Part shown: positions 14,110-15,563 of the stretch, piece after piece
Layout: every line of letters starts with the position of its first letter
How positions within the stretch are numbered: the first letter of the stretch is position 1
Origin: an uncultured Clostridia bacterium
GTDB lineage: Bacteria > Bacillota > Clostridia > UBA1381
Length of the DNA stretch: 15,563 nt
Direction of reading: 5' to 3'
Assembly (NCBI GenBank): GCA_910578235.1
Contig: CAJTPP010000021.1
Span: 21,759-37,321 of the forward strand
The notes under the pieces: model-generated
Seen by the model: the letters and a program-made list of their open reading frames with translations, nothing else
Told to the model about the DNA's origin: nothing
Databases searched by the model: none
Program-made: the position numbers and the translations under genes

Positions 14110-14790
14110 ATGAAGATAGTTGAGATATTTGACAGCATAGACGGCGAGGGTATCCGCACGGGACAACCGGCGACGTTCATACGTCTCGCGGGCTGTAACC
14201 TGCGCTGTTCGTATTGTGACACTGTATATTCACTGTTCGGCGAGGATACGCCGTGTGAATATACTGAAATGAATGTTGATGAAGTTATTGCGAAGGTAAA
14301 CAGAAATTACAGACGCGTAACGCTTACGGGCGGCGAGCCGCTTATCCATAGCGAAAGCGAAGAGCTTGTAAGCCGTCTTGCGGATATGGAGTGCGAGGTA
14401 AATATAGAAACAAACGGAGCGGTGGATACGGATAGCTTCTTTCATAAAATCAAAAGGAAAGACAAGTTGTTTTTTACTATAGATTATAAACTGCCGTCAA
14501 GCGGTATGTCGGATAAAATGCTGTGGAATAATTTCCTTAATCTTCGTCCGCGTGACGTTATCAAGTTTGTCTGCGGTTCGGATGAAGATATCAGGCTGAT
14601 GATTGATATAGTAAAAAAACTGAAAGATGTTTATTCGGATATGCCTCATATATTTATCGGTGCGGTTTACGGTATGATTGAAGCCGAAAAACTTGTGGAT
14701 ATCATACTCAGTGAGCCAGCCCTCTCGGACGCGAGATTTCAGGTGCAGCTTCACAAAATTATATGGGATCCGGATGAAAGAGGCGTATGA
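14110..14790 (+). CDS. queE: 7-carboxy-7-deazaguanine synthase (QueE), radical SAM
   Basis: Radical SAM ring contraction of 6-carboxytetrahydropterin to 7-carboxy-7-deazaguanine. I start it at the ATG at 14110 (226 residues). AAGGTGG (14098-14104) lies 5 nt upstream, and the in-frame GTG at 14101 falls within that site. The N-terminus (IFDSIDGEG) is a QueE hallmark. The iron-sulfur cluster ligands are C29, C33 and C36 (CNLRCSYC). TLTGGEPL (71-78) is the SAM-binding GGE motif. folE follows after 12 nt. It is separated from queD by small RNA copy 5 on the other strand, so it needs either read-through or a weak promoter of its own. Confidence 0.97.
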   Translation: MKIVEIFDSIDGEGIRTGQPATFIRLAGCNLRCSYCDTVYSLFGEDTPCEYTEMNVDEVIAKVNRNYRRVTLTGGEPLIHSESEELVSRLADMECEVNIETNGAVDTDSFFHKIKRKDKLFFTIDYKLPSSGMSDKMLWNNFLNLRPRDVIKFVCGSDEDIRLMIDIVKKLKDVYSDMPHIFIGAVYGMIEAEKLVDIILSEPALSDARFQVQLHKIIWDPDERGV

Positions 14791-14802
14791 AAGGAATTAA
14801 AT

Positions 14803-15384
14803 ATGAAGAAAGAATTTAATCATGAAAAAATAAAAGAGGCCATACGGACTATTATCACCGAGCTTGGCGATAATCCCGACAGGCCCGGTCTTATCGAAAC
14901 GCCCGACAGAGTAGCGCGCATGTATGACGAGATTTTTGAGGGTATGCGCTACACTAACGATGAGATTGCGGATATGTTTAACAAATGCTTTGAGGATGTT
15001 TCGTCAAATGATCTTGTAATTGTCAAGGATATTGAGGTTTTTAGTTATTGTGAACATCATTTGGCTCTAATGTATAATATGAAATGTCATGTCGGGTATA
15101 TTCCAAACAATAAAGTTATCGGTCTTTCAAAAATAGCGCGTATATGCGATATGGTGGCAAAGCGGCTTCAGCTTCAGGAGAGAATATGCGCGGATATTGC
15201 GGAAATTATCCGTAAGGTATGCGATACAGAGGACGTTATTGTTGTCGTGGAGGGCGAGCATAGCTGTATGACGGCGCGCGGGATTAAGTCGCGCGGAGCA
15301 AAGACGCGTACCAGCGCTATACGCGGTCTGTTTGATACAGACCATGAGCTGCGCAATGAATTTTACAGTCTTATTAAAAATTAG
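14803..15384 (+). CDS. folE: GTP cyclohydrolase I (FolE, type IA)
   Basis: Converts GTP to 7,8-dihydroneopterin triphosphate, the entry step to both tetrahydrofolate and queuosine. 193 residues, normal for the family. Zinc ligands C83 and H86 (YCEHH) and C155 (EHSCM) are present, with H85 and H153 as the expected catalytic histidines. VIGLSKIARI (105-114) and QERICADI are family signatures, and TSAIRGLF (170-177) lies near the C-terminus. AAGGA (14791-14795) lies 7 nt before the ATG. Its place directly after queE means this copy probably feeds the preQ1 route. Whether it is the only folE in the genome cannot be seen here. Confidence 0.97.
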   Translation: MKKEFNHEKIKEAIRTIITELGDNPDRPGLIETPDRVARMYDEIFEGMRYTNDEIADMFNKCFEDVSSNDLVIVKDIEVFSYCEHHLALMYNMKCHVGYIPNNKVIGLSKIARICDMVAKRLQLQERICADIAEIIRKVCDTEDVIVVVEGEHSCMTARGIKSRGAKTRTSAIRGLFDTDHELRNEFYSLIKN

Positions 15385-15390
15385 GGGATA

Positions 15391-15424
15391 AAAAAACGGA
15401 TATTTTATAATATCCGTTTTTTTT
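15391..15424 (+). terminator. Intrinsic terminator after folE, bidirectional
   Basis: ACGGATATT (15396-15404), a 4-nt loop and AATATCCGT (15409-15417), extended by A and T runs and followed by eight T. The A run on the other side gives a T tract on the minus strand as well, which suggests a convergent gene to the right. Confidence 0.95.
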
Positions 15425-15563
15425 ATTTACTTTTTAGGGAGTGTAGGATCATGTGTAAGTTCCGGTATATAGTCAGTAGGTATATCGCAATGTCATTTTC
15501 ATACCTGCAATACAATCAGGTATAAATAGGATAAAAAAGTGAGTAAAGCATACAATATATAGT
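15425..15563. other. Right-edge stretch without an assignable gene
   Basis: No confident gene. On the minus strand a short open stretch (15427-15492) ends with a stop right beside the bidirectional terminator and reads DIPTDYIPELTHDPTLPKK. It looks protein-like, but an in-frame stop at 15493-15495 cuts it to 22 codons. It may be the end of a decayed or frameshifted convergent gene. Confidence 0.3.

Overview
The window is a piece of a low-GC, AT-rich bacterial chromosome. Clostridial-type RpoB and RpoC, a DnaD-domain replication protein and near-consensus sigma-A promoters with 17-nt spacers point to the Clostridia. An Oscillospirales/Ruminococcaceae-like origin is my guess and the sequence does not prove it. 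rpoB has its own promoter and long leader and is not preceded by rplJL.

Layout. (1) 3-2119, minus strand: a DnaD-domain protein followed 2 nt later by an RsmF-like rRNA m5C methyltransferase that runs off the left edge. (2) 2120-2651: a divergent control region with strong promoters for both sides and a highly structured 240-nt core. The core can be read as the rpoB leader or as a separate minus-strand RNA with its own promoter and terminator. (3) 2652-10288: rpoB and rpoC, closed by a textbook terminator. (4) 10393-10946: three tandem small RNA genes on the minus strand. (5) 11069-11908: tyrA, prephenate dehydrogenase without an ACT domain. (6) 12052-12230: a fourth RNA gene of the same family, minus strand. 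(7) 12317-13820: queF, queC and queD. (8) 13901-14064: a fifth RNA gene of the family. (9) 14110-15384: queE and folE, then a strong bidirectional terminator.

Metabolic logic. FolE, QueD, QueE, QueC and QueF together carry GTP to preQ1, the free-base precursor of queuosine in tRNA, so the whole route is encoded within about 3 kb. tyrA is a separate transcription unit.

Most notable content. Five RNA genes of about 150-180 nt share one architecture on the minus strand: an extended -10 promoter with a 17-nt spacer, a transcript predicted to start exactly at the first base of a long hairpin, a hairpin of two helices separated by an internal loop, a loop strand (usually AAAAAUGCA plus about 5 nt) that pairs with the segment just 3' of the hairpin to make a pseudoknot, and a GC-rich rho-independent terminator. 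The helix sequences differ almost completely between copies while pairing is kept, and promoter and terminator sequences are nearly identical between tandem copies. This is strong within-window covariation evidence for a structured non-coding RNA family whose function I do not recognise.
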